Shown piece by piece: positions 27,003 to 35,294 of a DNA stretch of 64,000 nucleotides (its first letter is position 1; the number at the start of each line of letters is the position of its first letter). The DNA is from Coprosoma sp963632935 (GTDB lineage: Bacteria; Bacillota_I; Bacilli_A; RF39; UBA660). The DNA lies in the NCBI GenBank assembly GCA_963632935.1, contig CAVGWA010000002.1:1-64000 (forward strand), written 5' to 3'. Below the pieces are notes generated by a model that had not been told where the DNA came from, searched no databases, and saw nothing but the letters and a program-made list of their open reading frames with translations. A program made the translations under genes and the position numbers.

Positions 27003-28010
27003 ATGAAAAAAACGATTTTAACTGGTATAAGACCTACTGGTCATTTGCACATTGGACATTATTTTGGAGCTGTTAAAAATTGGACCGTTTTGCAAGATAA
27101 ATTTGATACTTATATTGAAATTGCTGATGTTCAGGCTTTGACTGATAATTTTAATAATCCTGATAAGGTAAGAAGAAGTGTTAGGGAATTAGTTTTAGAT
27201 TTACTTTCTGTTGGAATTGATCCTGATAAGGCTACAATTTTTATTCAATCTTCAATTAGTGAAATTGCTGAGTTAACTGTATTTTATTCTAATTTAGTTA
27301 CGATTGCTAGACTCCAAAGAAATCCTACAGTTAAGACTGAGATTAAGCAGAAAAAAGAACTTTTTGGTGAAGGTGGAGAAGGTATAACTTATGGTTTTTT
27401 AGGTTATCCTGTTAGCCAAGCTGCTGATATTACAGCGTTTAATGGTGAGCTTGTGCCTGTTGGTGAAGATCAATTACCACTTTTGGAACAGTGTAGGGAA
27501 ATTGTTCATAAGTTTAATAGTATTTATGGTGAAACTTTGAAAGTTCCTGAGGCTTATTTAAGTGAATCATCTAGAATTAAAGGATTAGATGGTAATGAGA
27601 AGATGGGTAAGAGTTTGGGTAATGCTATTTTTCTTGTTGATGATGATTTAACAATTAATAAAAAAATTATGTCTGCTATTACTGATCCTAATAAGATTAA
27701 AATTGATGATCCTGCTAATCCTGATGTTTGTATGGTTTATTATTATCATAAGTTAATTGGAAATGATAATTTGTCAACAGTTTGTGAAGAGTGTAAAGCT
27801 GGAAGGCGTGGCTGCGTTGCTTGTAAAAAGGAACTTGTAAATAAGATGATTGAATTTTTAACACCTATTAGAGATAAGAGAAAATATTATGAATCTAATC
27901 CTGAAGAAGTTGATAATATATTAATTGAAGGTAACAAAGTCGCAAAAAAAGTTGCGGAAAATACTATGAAAAAAGTTAAAGAAAGTATGAAAATTAATTA
28001 TTTTGATTAG
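27003..28010 (+). CDS. trpS: Tryptophanyl-tRNA synthetase
   Basis: This 335-aa class I synthetase charges tRNA-Trp. The HIGH motif is HIGH at 16-19 (TGHLHIGHYFGA) and the KMSKS-type loop is KMGKS at 200-204. The length is normal for bacterial TrpRS. The start is the ATG at 27003 after AAGGTGAT; in-frame codons from 26979 overlap the patatin gene and are not part of the family. No T-box leader is present. Confidence 0.96.
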   Translation: MKKTILTGIRPTGHLHIGHYFGAVKNWTVLQDKFDTYIEIADVQALTDNFNNPDKVRRSVRELVLDLLSVGIDPDKATIFIQSSISEIAELTVFYSNLVTIARLQRNPTVKTEIKQKKELFGEGGEGITYGFLGYPVSQAADITAFNGELVPVGEDQLPLLEQCREIVHKFNSIYGETLKVPEAYLSESSRIKGLDGNEKMGKSLGNAIFLVDDDLTINKKIMSAITDPNKIKIDDPANPDVCMVYYYHKLIGNDNLSTVCEECKAGRRGCVACKKELVNKMIEFLTPIRDKRKYYESNPEEVDNILIEGNKVAKKVAENTMKKVKESMKINYFD

Positions 28011-28023
28011 TTTTTTATGAAAA

Positions 28024-28048
28024 AAATGTCTCCATTTGGAGGCATTTT
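28024..28048. terminator. Bidirectional terminator between trpS and the coat gene
   Basis: Ten-bp stem AAATGTCTCC with GGAGGCATTT (one G-U pair), ATTT loop, flanked by A and T tracts. Confidence 0.85.
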
Positions 28049-28049
28049 T

Positions 28050-28478
28050 CTATACTGCTTCTACATAAGTGTCGTTTAAACATTTTAAACAGCAAACGCA
28101 ATTAAGATTCATTGTGAAAAATGAGTTGGTTGCTACATAAGGATATGTGGCACCTGCTTCTGTATTTGCTGCTAGTACTCTGAAGGTTGCACAATTACCA
28201 TCTACTTTTTCTACACGAAATACGCTTGAACATGTTCCGCTTGTTGAACAGTCAATGTTATCTTTTGTTGTTGGCATTTTCCATGGTGATCCGTTTCCAG
28301 CACTTGTGTATAACATGACTGGCCTTGTATTTAGTCCTAATGTTGAAACAGTATTTCCTAAAAATCCACGATCGCATGTGTCTAGACAATTATCAGAACA
28401 TTCAGCATTATCTTGCAATATGTTAATTACTGTTAGTATTTCTGAAATACATGAACTATCGTTAGAATTATTACACAT
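28050..28478 (-). CDS. CotY/CotZ-family spore coat protein
   Basis: This 142-aa Cys-rich protein matches the CotY/CotZ pattern. An N-terminal helix CISEILTVINILQDN is followed by a Cys cluster (CSDNCLDTCDRG), a central FRVEKVDGNCATFRVL segment and a terminal NLNCVCCLKCL. In Bacillus these proteins form the disulfide-linked outer crust of the spore. The start is the ATG at 28478 after AAAGGGGTGG; a GTG three codons earlier overlaps that site. A coat-type gene (YutH-like) is divergently placed beside it. Expression late in the mother cell is expected but no sigma-E/K promoter was confirmed. Confidence 0.85.
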   Translation of the reverse strand: MCNNSNDSSCISEILTVINILQDNAECSDNCLDTCDRGFLGNTVSTLGLNTRPVMLYTSAGNGSPWKMPTTKDNIDCSTSGTCSSVFRVEKVDGNCATFRVLAANTEAGATYPYVATNSFFTMNLNCVCCLKCLNDTYVEAV

Positions 28479-28598
28479 ATAATCCACCCCTTTTTTATTT
28501 TCAATATAACATATTCATTTGTTTATGTTTTGTATATGCCAAAACCCAAATTTATGTATTTGTTTTTTTTTGAAACATAGGATTATATGAGGGATTAT

Positions 28599-29483
28599 AT
28601 GAGAAATGTTATTAATTATTATTATAATTTATACCCAAGTAGTATATATCATGTTCAAGGTGGATATTATTTTTTTATAAATAATGTAAGATATTATTTT
28701 GTTAAATTTACTAATGATTTTAGTGATATAAAAAAAACATATGATTTTCATTTTGATTTGCTTAATCATAATATTTATGTTCATCCTATTATTTTGAATA
28801 ACAAAAATCAAGTTTTAACTTTGGTTAATGGTCAGTATTATATTTTATTGATGACTATTTATTATGATAAAAAAATTGAAATAAAAGATGTTTTGTCTTT
28901 TTCTAATATATCATTTGGTGGTAATGATTTTAAAGATTGGGGAAAAATATGGGCTGTTAAAAATGATTATTTGGAATATCAATTAAATGTTATTGGTAAA
29001 AGTTACCCATTTTTAAGTGATAGTTTTAGTTATTTTTTGGGTATGGGTGAACTTGCTATTCAACTTTTTAATTCAATAGAAAAAAGTAGTGTTCCTTTAG
29101 TTTTGTGTCATAAGAGAATTAAGTTTTATGATTCTTTTTATGAATTTTATGATTCTTTTAATATTTTGTTTGATTATAAGGTGCGAGATGGGGCGGAATA
29201 TTTAAAAAATAAATTTTTTAGTGGTTTTGATATTGAAGATGATCTTGCTTATTTTTTTAGTAATATAAAATTATCAAATTATGAATATTTGCTTTTTTTA
29301 ATTAGAATGATTTATCCTACTTACTATTTTGATATGTTTGATGAGGTGATTAGTAATAATTTGCCAGAAGAATGTATTAATAAAATTGTTTCTAAAATTG
29401 ATAAATATGAGAGTATAATAAAAAAGATATACCAATATTTAAAAAGTTTTTTATTTGTTCCAACTATTGAATGGTTTGAATAG
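28599..29483 (+). CDS. YutH/CotS-like spore coat protein (putative kinase fold)
   Basis: This 294-aa Tyr/Phe-rich protein resembles the YutH branch of CotS-type coat proteins, which have a degenerate aminoglycoside-kinase fold. Recognisable parts include WGKIWAVKNDYLEYQLNVIG, the YFLGMGELAIQLFN segment and VPLVLCHKRI, where kinases carry the HxD catalytic loop; here the Asp is not evident. The start at 28599 follows AGGG by 5 nt; an ATG at 28587 is an alternative. The neighbour is a CotZ-type gene. Assignment rests on pattern memory, so moderate confidence. Confidence 0.6.
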   Translation: MRNVINYYYNLYPSSIYHVQGGYYFFINNVRYYFVKFTNDFSDIKKTYDFHFDLLNHNIYVHPIILNNKNQVLTLVNGQYYILLMTIYYDKKIEIKDVLSFSNISFGGNDFKDWGKIWAVKNDYLEYQLNVIGKSYPFLSDSFSYFLGMGELAIQLFNSIEKSSVPLVLCHKRIKFYDSFYEFYDSFNILFDYKVRDGAEYLKNKFFSGFDIEDDLAYFFSNIKLSNYEYLLFLIRMIYPTYYFDMFDEVISNNLPEECINKIVSKIDKYESIIKKIYQYLKSFLFVPTIEWFE

Positions 29484-29711
29484 TTATGATAAATTTATGA
29501 CTTCTTTAACATTTGGTATTTCTTCTTTTATTGCGGCTTCTACACCTTCTTTTAATGTTATGTCAATAAGCCCACATCCTGCACAAGCACCTAACATTTT
29601 TATATAAACAATATTATTTTCATATTTTATGAATTTTATGTCACCACCATCATTAATTAAAAATGGTCTTAGTTTGTTGATTATGTTTATAATTTTTTCT
29701 TCATCTGTCAT
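29484..29711 (-). CDS. NifU-like Fe-S cluster scaffold (NFU domain)
   Basis: This 75-aa protein is a single NFU domain with the cluster-binding CxxC (GACAGCGL, about residues 41-48), preceded by LRPFLINDGGDIKFI, the family hallmark. It should accept or deliver iron-sulfur clusters. The ATG follows a GGAAATA ribosome-binding site on the - strand. It converges tail to tail with the coat-type gene, with no gap. Confidence 0.93.
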   Translation of the reverse strand: MTDEEKIINIINKLRPFLINDGGDIKFIKYENNIVYIKMLGACAGCGLIDITLKEGVEAAIKEEIPNVKEVINLS

Positions 29712-29791
29712 ATTTATTTCCTTTCTTTTGTAATTACAGTTATATTATATAATAAAAATATATTTGAGTAAACTTATTATTTTACATTAAT

Positions 29792-29820
29792 TTGACAACA
29801 TAAATCTATTATGATAAAAT
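29792..29820 (+). promoter_or_regulatory. Promoter of the glucosaminidase-like gene
   Basis: A perfect TTGACA at 29792-29797, 17-nt spacer, TAAAAT at 29815-29820 with upstream TGA. Confidence 0.7.
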
Positions 29821-29843
29821 TTATTTGAAGGTAGGGAATGTAG

Positions 29844-30521
29844 ATGAATTCGACTTCTAAAGTAATTGGAATTGTAACATTTGGTGTTTTAATGTCATTT
29901 GTTTTACCACATCTAATTAATATAAACAGTACTAGTGTTTTTAAAACAAGTAATACTGAAAATAAAGTCAGTAGTAATTCTTTAGTAGCTGTGACTGAAG
30001 ATGCTGAAGATACTGCTGTTTCAGTGGAAACAGAAAAAGAAATTCAAGAAAATACTCAGCCTGTTGAACAGGAAACTCAGCAAACGGCTCAAATTCAGGA
30101 AGAAACTCAAGCACAACCAGTTGTTTATGATGGAATGACTATGGATGAACTTACTGAAAAATTAAATCGATCATTAAAATCAACTTTAGCAAATACAGGT
30201 AATATATTTGCTAAGGATGCTGTAAATTTAGGGATAGATCCTTATTTAGCAGTTGCAATCGTCCTTCATGAAACAGGATGTAGTTATTCGTGTAGTAAAC
30301 TTGTCAAAGAAAGTTATAATGTTGGTGGAATGAAATCAGATGGTTCATATTTAAAATTTAATTCTATTGAAGAAGGAATTCATAGTTTTATGAATAATCT
30401 TAGTAAAAAATATGTATCATTAGGTTTAGATACAGCAGAAAAAATGAATAGTAAATATGCCGCATCAACAACATGGGCGATAAAAGTAAATAATTATATT
30501 GAAAAAATAAAAAATGCATAA
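29844..30521 (+). CDS. Exported glucosaminidase/lysozyme-fold protein
   Basis: This 225-aa protein has an N-terminal signal or anchor segment (about 5-25), a Glu/Gln/Thr-rich linker (about 45-95) and a C-terminal domain. That domain has VAIVLHETGCSYSCSKLVKE (the Glu of HET being the likely catalytic acid), YNVGGMKSDGSYLKF and FNSIEEGIHSFMNNL, the pattern of endo-beta-N-acetylglucosaminidase-like (lysozyme-fold) domains. It probably cuts peptidoglycan glycan strands or has a role in wall turnover. The stop codon lies in a terminator palindrome. Confidence 0.75.
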   Translation: MNSTSKVIGIVTFGVLMSFVLPHLININSTSVFKTSNTENKVSSNSLVAVTEDAEDTAVSVETEKEIQENTQPVEQETQQTAQIQEETQAQPVVYDGMTMDELTEKLNRSLKSTLANTGNIFAKDAVNLGIDPYLAVAIVLHETGCSYSCSKLVKESYNVGGMKSDGSYLKFNSIEEGIHSFMNNLSKKYVSLGLDTAEKMNSKYAASTTWAIKVNNYIEKIKNA

Positions 30522-30543
30522 AACACCAATTGGTGTTTTTTAT
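30520..30543 (+). terminator. Palindromic terminator overlapping the stop codon
   Basis: The perfect palindrome AAAACACCAATTGGTGTTTT is followed by T's; the TAA at 30519-30521 enters its left arm. Confidence 0.75.
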
Positions 30544-30567
30544 AAAAAAATTAAAGGGGTGCAGAAT

Positions 30568-31527
30568 ATGCAAAAAGGATGTCCAAAATGTGGAAGAATG
30601 ATTGAACAAAATGAAAAAAACTGTCCTTATTGTGGTTATAATTTTGATGAATTAAATAGTTTTTTTAATCAAAAAAAAGAGACTAATTATGTTTTAAATG
30701 AAAAATATGCTGGATTCATAAAAAGATTAGTAGCTGGTCTTTTTGATCAAATAATAATTTTTTTACTTTATCTTCCAATAATATTTTTAATAAAACAAAA
30801 AACAGTTCAAAATATAATATTGATGGCAATACTTTATATAATAATGTACATATTATATCATTCAATATGTGAAAGAACTTCTTGGCGAGGGTCTATAGGT
30901 AAAAAAATTCTCGAAATAGAAGTAACAGATGAAAATGAAAATCCAGAAACTTTTCCCATAGCTTTGAAAAGGAATATTTACAAAATATTAAATGTGTTAA
31001 CATTAGGTATAGGATTTTTAATAACTGCTGTTTCTAAAGAAAAACAAGCTTTGAACGATAAATTAGCTCATACCTATGTCATAAATAAATTAATAATGAA
31101 AACAGAAGACAATCTTTCATATGCATCACCATTTAAAAGATTATTATCATTTTTTATAGATGGACTTGTAATTTATGTTTTATGTTATATTGTGAATTTT
31201 ATTTTTGCACAGGTATCAAATATGAAAGATATTCAAATACAATTTAACAATATTTTAAATAGTGCAAATTATATAATATGCCTAACACTAGTTTTTTTCT
31301 ATTTTCCATTTGCAGAATCAACAAAAGGTGCAACTATAGGAAAAAGAATATGTCATTTAAAAATAACAAATTTAAATGGAGAAAAGATGAATTTTATTAA
31401 ATCATTTGTAAGGCAATATTTTTTTATTATAGACTATATTTGTCTTGGCTTTCTTTTAACGTTCGTAACGGAAAAAAGGCAAACATTAAATGATAAAATT
31501 ATGAAAACAGTAGTAATAAATCGCTAA
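30568..31527 (+). CDS. Zinc-ribbon protein with two RDD membrane domains
   Basis: This 319-aa protein starts with a zinc ribbon (CPKCGR...CPYCGYNF, residues 4-24), then carries two tandem RDD domains, each with three hydrophobic helices. They begin YAGFIKRLVAGLFDQ and YASPFKRLLSFFIDG, and each ends in a conserved NDKLAHT/NDKIMKT segment. RDD proteins are small membrane proteins, some acting in Na+/H+ exchange. The start is the ATG at 30568 after AAGGGGTG; earlier in-frame codons run through the terminator. The two-domain form looks like an internal duplication. Confidence 0.8.
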   Translation: MQKGCPKCGRMIEQNEKNCPYCGYNFDELNSFFNQKKETNYVLNEKYAGFIKRLVAGLFDQIIIFLLYLPIIFLIKQKTVQNIILMAILYIIMYILYHSICERTSWRGSIGKKILEIEVTDENENPETFPIALKRNIYKILNVLTLGIGFLITAVSKEKQALNDKLAHTYVINKLIMKTEDNLSYASPFKRLLSFFIDGLVIYVLCYIVNFIFAQVSNMKDIQIQFNNILNSANYIICLTLVFFYFPFAESTKGATIGKRICHLKITNLNGEKMNFIKSFVRQYFFIIDYICLGFLLTFVTEKRQTLNDKIMKTVVINR

Positions 31528-31545
31528 AGCTTTTTAGCTTTTTTT
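31526..31545 (+). terminator. Intrinsic terminator of the RDD gene
   Basis: Six-bp stem AAAGCT with AGCTTT, TTTT loop, T tract; it abuts the stop codon. Confidence 0.7.
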
Positions 31546-31566
31546 CTTTTAAAATCAAAGAATATA

Positions 31567-31575
31567 TGATAAAAT
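31567..31575 (+). promoter_or_regulatory. Extended -10 promoter of asnB
   Basis: TGATAAAAT at 31567-31575 lies 33 nt before the asnB start. Confidence 0.45.
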
Positions 31576-31607
31576 GAATATGACCTATGCTAAAGGAGGC
31601 AGTTAAT

Positions 31608-33431
31608 ATGTGTGGCTTTGTAGGATATATAAATAAAGAAAAAGATAAAACACAAAATATAAAAAAAATGGCGGACTTAATTGCCCACCGTGGTCCAGAT
31701 TCAGAAGGTTATTATTGTGATAAGAACATTGCATTAGGTTTTAGAAGACTTTCTATAATCGACCTAAAAAGTGGATCGCAACCAATTTATAATGAAGATA
31801 AGACAAAAGTAATTATATTTAATGGTGAAATTTATAACTTTGAAAAATTAAGAAAAGAATTAATAAAAAAAGGGCATAAATTTACAACTAAAACAGATAC
31901 AGAAGTATTACTTCATGGCTATGAACAATGGCAAGAAAAACTTTTAGATAAGTTAAGAGGAATGTTTGCTTTTGTAATTTATGATATAAAAACTGGTGAA
32001 ATGTTTGCTGCAAGAGATTTTTATGGAATAAAACCGTTTTATTATGCTAAAATGGATAACACATTAATATTTGGTTCAGAAATAAAAAGTTTTTTAATTC
32101 ATCCTCATTTTAAAAAAGAATTAAATACAAAAATGTTAGAATATTACTTAACATTTCAATATAGTGCGGGTGAAGAGACATTTTTTAAAAATGTTTATAA
32201 ATTAATGCCTGGTCATTATATGAAATATAAAAATGGTAAATTAGAAATAAAAAAATATTATGAAATAAAATTTGAAACAGATGATACTAAAACGTATGAA
32301 GAGTGGAAAGATGGTATAAAAGAGAGATTATCAGATTCAATAAAAGCACATAAAATAAGTGATGTTGAAGTAGGTTCATTCTTATCAAGTGGCGTGGATT
32401 CTTCATTTATAGCAGTAAGTAGTGATGTTGATAAAACTTTTACTGTAGGGTTTGATAATAAAATATATAGTGAGATAGATTATGCTAAAGATTTGTCAGA
32501 AAAAATAAATAAACAAAATATAAATAAAATCATCACAAAAGATGAATATTTTAAAAATCTTCCTAACATTTTATATTACATGGATGAACCATTAGCTGAT
32601 CCATCGGCAATTGCTTTGTATTTTGTTACAAAAATAGCTAGTGAAAATGTTAAAGTATCTCTTTCAGGGGAAGGTGCTGATGAAATATTTGGTGGGTATA
32701 ATATTTATCAAGAACCTCTTACTGATAGTTGGTATTATAAGATTCCTTACCCAATTAGATTTGCAGTTGGTAAAATTGCTGATTTATTACCACATAAAAG
32801 AGGAATTAATTTCTTGATTAGAAGAGGAAAAAAATTAGAAGATAGATTTGTTGGTAATGCTTTTATATTTAATAATAAAGAAGTGTCAAAAATATTAAAA
32901 AACAAAAGACAAACAAAAGGCTTTCAAGATTTAACAAAATCTTATTATGAAAAAGTTGCTGATAAAGATGAAATAACAAAAATGCAATATATTGATTTTA
33001 ACTTTTGGTTAATAGGAGACATTCTTCTAAAAGCAGATAAAATGAGTATGGCAAATTCTTTAGAAGTTAGAGTTCCATTTCTTGATAAGCCACTTATTGA
33101 TTATGCAACTGCACTTCCAGTTGAATATAAAACAGATAAATTTAAAACAAAAAAAATATTTAGAGATATAGCCTCAGAAGTGTTAGAAGATAAGGTGTCT
33201 AATAAAAAGAAATTAGGCTTTCCAGTACCAATCAGAGAATGGATAAAAGATGAAGACATATATAAACAAATTGAAACTTTGTTTACCAAAGATGATAAAT
33301 TTTTTAATACTAAAAAAACATTAAAATTACTTGAAAATCATAAAAATGGTAAAGCAGATAATAGCAGAAAGATATGGACAATTTATGTATTCTTATTGTG
33401 GTATGAAATTTTCTTTAGTGAAAACAAATGA
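31608..33431 (+). CDS. asnB: Asparagine synthetase B-type amidotransferase
   Basis: This 607-aa protein has an N-terminal class II glutaminase domain (Cys2 in MCGFVGYI, RGPDSEGYY, FNGEIYN) and a synthetase domain with the ATP pyrophosphatase loop SGVDSS (about 265-271) and SLSGEGADEIFGGY. It transfers glutamine ammonia to an acyl-adenylate. In B. subtilis, AsnB amidates meso-DAP in peptidoglycan precursors; the next genes include a MurE-like ligase, so wall amidation is a plausible alternative to asparagine synthesis. The start is the ATG at 31608 after AAAGGAGGCAG. Confidence 0.93.
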   Translation: MCGFVGYINKEKDKTQNIKKMADLIAHRGPDSEGYYCDKNIALGFRRLSIIDLKSGSQPIYNEDKTKVIIFNGEIYNFEKLRKELIKKGHKFTTKTDTEVLLHGYEQWQEKLLDKLRGMFAFVIYDIKTGEMFAARDFYGIKPFYYAKMDNTLIFGSEIKSFLIHPHFKKELNTKMLEYYLTFQYSAGEETFFKNVYKLMPGHYMKYKNGKLEIKKYYEIKFETDDTKTYEEWKDGIKERLSDSIKAHKISDVEVGSFLSSGVDSSFIAVSSDVDKTFTVGFDNKIYSEIDYAKDLSEKINKQNINKIITKDEYFKNLPNILYYMDEPLADPSAIALYFVTKIASENVKVSLSGEGADEIFGGYNIYQEPLTDSWYYKIPYPIRFAVGKIADLLPHKRGINFLIRRGKKLEDRFVGNAFIFNNKEVSKILKNKRQTKGFQDLTKSYYEKVADKDEITKMQYIDFNFWLIGDILLKADKMSMANSLEVRVPFLDKPLIDYATALPVEYKTDKFKTKKIFRDIASEVLEDKVSNKKKLGFPVPIREWIKDEDIYKQIETLFTKDDKFFNTKKTLKLLENHKNGKADNSRKIWTIYVFLLWYEIFFSENK

Positions 33432-33937
33432 TATATTTTTACATTTCACTTTCAACATATCTATGTTATAACATAGTAAAATATAAAAATATTCTTAATA
33501 AATTACAAGAAAATAAATATGACATAAAGAAATACACAAACTATATTTTTAAAAATGCTAAAACATTATTTTTAACACCAGAACTTTTATCCATTATTGT
33601 TATTATATTAGCTTTTAAAACAAACTTAAAAGTTATAGGCGTTGCTAATTTAATACTTTATACCATACTTTTTCTTTTAAATTATAAAAAGAGAAATAAA
33701 GTAAAAATAGAAAGTAAAATGATAATAAGAATAATACTATTAATATTAATGAATATAGGTTTAAATATATATTTTATATTAGATTATATGAGTTATCATT
33801 ATGCTGATATTATATTTGACAATACACCAATGTATTATATAATTTTAATTACTGTAATTTATTTTTTACCACTCATAGTTTGGATAATAAATGTATTGGC
33901 ACAGCCAATTGATAAATTAATTAAACCTAGGAGGTAA
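33428..33937 (+). CDS. Polytopic membrane protein between asnB and the Mur ligase
   Basis: This 169-aa protein has four to five hydrophobic segments and ends in AQPIDKLIKPRR. Its ATG overlaps the asnB stop by 4 nt and the ligase gene begins 3 nt after its stop, so translation is probably coupled. In some Firmicutes a membrane segment of this kind precedes or is fused to MurF-type ligases, so it may tether the ligase to the membrane. No catalytic motif is seen. Confidence 0.7.
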   Translation: MIYFYISLSTYLCYNIVKYKNILNKLQENKYDIKKYTNYIFKNAKTLFLTPELLSIIVIILAFKTNLKVIGVANLILYTILFLLNYKKRNKVKIESKMIIRIILLILMNIGLNIYFILDYMSYHYADIIFDNTPMYYIILITVIYFLPLIVWIINVLAQPIDKLIKPRR

Positions 33938-33940
33938 TTT

Positions 33941-35272
33941 ATGCTTAGAGTAAATTCAAAAAAAGTTGAACCAGGCGATACATTTCTTGCATTAAAAGGT
34001 CCTTATACTGATGGGCATGATTTTATTAATGAAGCTATTGATAATGGTGCTGCATGTATAATTGCTCAGCATGGTGAATATTCAGTAAAAACAATAATTG
34101 AAGAAGATACAAAAAGTTATCTTTCTAATTATTTAAGGGAATTAAATATGGAAAAGCTCTCAAAAATAAAATTAATTGGTATTACTGGCACTAATGGAAA
34201 AACTTTCACTGGGGATATACTTTGTCAACTTTTAAATAATTTAAATATGAAAACAGCTTTTATTGGAACAAACGGTTTTTATTTAAATGGTAAAGTTAAA
34301 AAAATATCATCAACAACTCCAGATATATATGAATTATATGAACTTATAAATGAAGCAATTGATAATGATTGTGAAGTAGTTATTATTGAAATATCAAGTA
34401 AAGCTATAAGACAAAGACATATCGAAGGATTAAGATTTGATATAGCCATATTAACTAATTTTGTTTCACATCAAAGAAAAGATAAAGATGAATATTTGAA
34501 TACAAAAATTGAGTTATTTAAAAAGTTAAAAAAAGGTGGATATGCTATTATAAACAAAAAAGATAATTATTCTTCTTTCTTTGCATTACCACAAAATAAA
34601 AATATATTTTATGGTATGCAAGATAGTGATTATCCAATTAGGAAATTGAAATCGAATAATGATTTTACTGAATTTACGCTAAAAGAAAATCGTATAAAAA
34701 TTCCTTTAATAGGACCTTATGTTATGTATAATTATGTATCTGCATTTATTACAGCTAAAATATTATTATTCTCAACTGATGCAATTTTATCTGCTTCACT
34801 TGCACTTCATCAAGTTGATGGAAGATTTGAAATAATAAAATATAAAAATAATTTAATTATTATTGATTATGCTTATAATATAACAAACATTAACAATATA
34901 TTAAAAGAAGCAAAAAGTTTTGAACATAGTAAAATAATAACAATAATTGGACAAGGTGGTCATCGAAGAGAAGATAAAAGAGCCCAAATAGGTAAATTAA
35001 CAACTGAAAATTCTGATTATGTAATTTTTACCACAGATAACCCTAGACATGAAAATGAAGAAAATATAATAAATGAAATTACAAACGAAATAGAAACAGA
35101 TAATTATACAAAAATACTAAATCGTAGAGAAGCTATTAAAAAAGGTATAAGCATGCTTAATGAAAATGATATATTACTAATATTAGGAAAAGGTCATGAA
35201 CATGTTCAAATAATAGGAAACGATGAATTTCCTTACAAGGATAAAGAAGAAGTCTTAAAAAACATAAAATAA
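33941..35272 (+). CDS. MurE-like Mur ligase with altered active site
   Basis: This 443-aa protein has the Mur ligase order: N-terminal UDP-sugar-binding-type domain (DTFLALKGPYTDGHDFI), central ATPase domain with P-loop GTNGKT (83-88), and C-terminal domain with DNPR (366-369), the motif that reads meso-DAP in MurE. Several central residues differ from canonical MurE: EISSKAI (Lys154 for the usual His), SHQRKDKDEY where DHxDYHG is expected, and DYAYNITN (Tyr312 where YAHTPD carries His). It may be a diverged MurE or a ligase with another acceptor. Coupled to asnB. Confidence 0.75.
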   Translation: MLRVNSKKVEPGDTFLALKGPYTDGHDFINEAIDNGAACIIAQHGEYSVKTIIEEDTKSYLSNYLRELNMEKLSKIKLIGITGTNGKTFTGDILCQLLNNLNMKTAFIGTNGFYLNGKVKKISSTTPDIYELYELINEAIDNDCEVVIIEISSKAIRQRHIEGLRFDIAILTNFVSHQRKDKDEYLNTKIELFKKLKKGGYAIINKKDNYSSFFALPQNKNIFYGMQDSDYPIRKLKSNNDFTEFTLKENRIKIPLIGPYVMYNYVSAFITAKILLFSTDAILSASLALHQVDGRFEIIKYKNNLIIIDYAYNITNINNILKEAKSFEHSKIITIIGQGGHRREDKRAQIGKLTTENSDYVIFTTDNPRHENEENIINEITNEIETDNYTKILNRREAIKKGISMLNENDILLILGKGHEHVQIIGNDEFPYKDKEEVLKNIK

Positions 35273-35294
35273 GTCTCATTTTGAGACTTATTTT
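35266..35294. terminator. Bidirectional terminator
   Basis: Thirteen-bp stem AAAATAAGTCTCA with TGAGACTTATTTT between convergent genes; both stop codons lie within it. Confidence 0.9.

Noticed and set aside
28479..28598. Sigma-E or sigma-K promoters of the coat genes
   Set aside because: Several CATA-type boxes occur in this AT-rich gap, but no pair with the right spacing was convincing.
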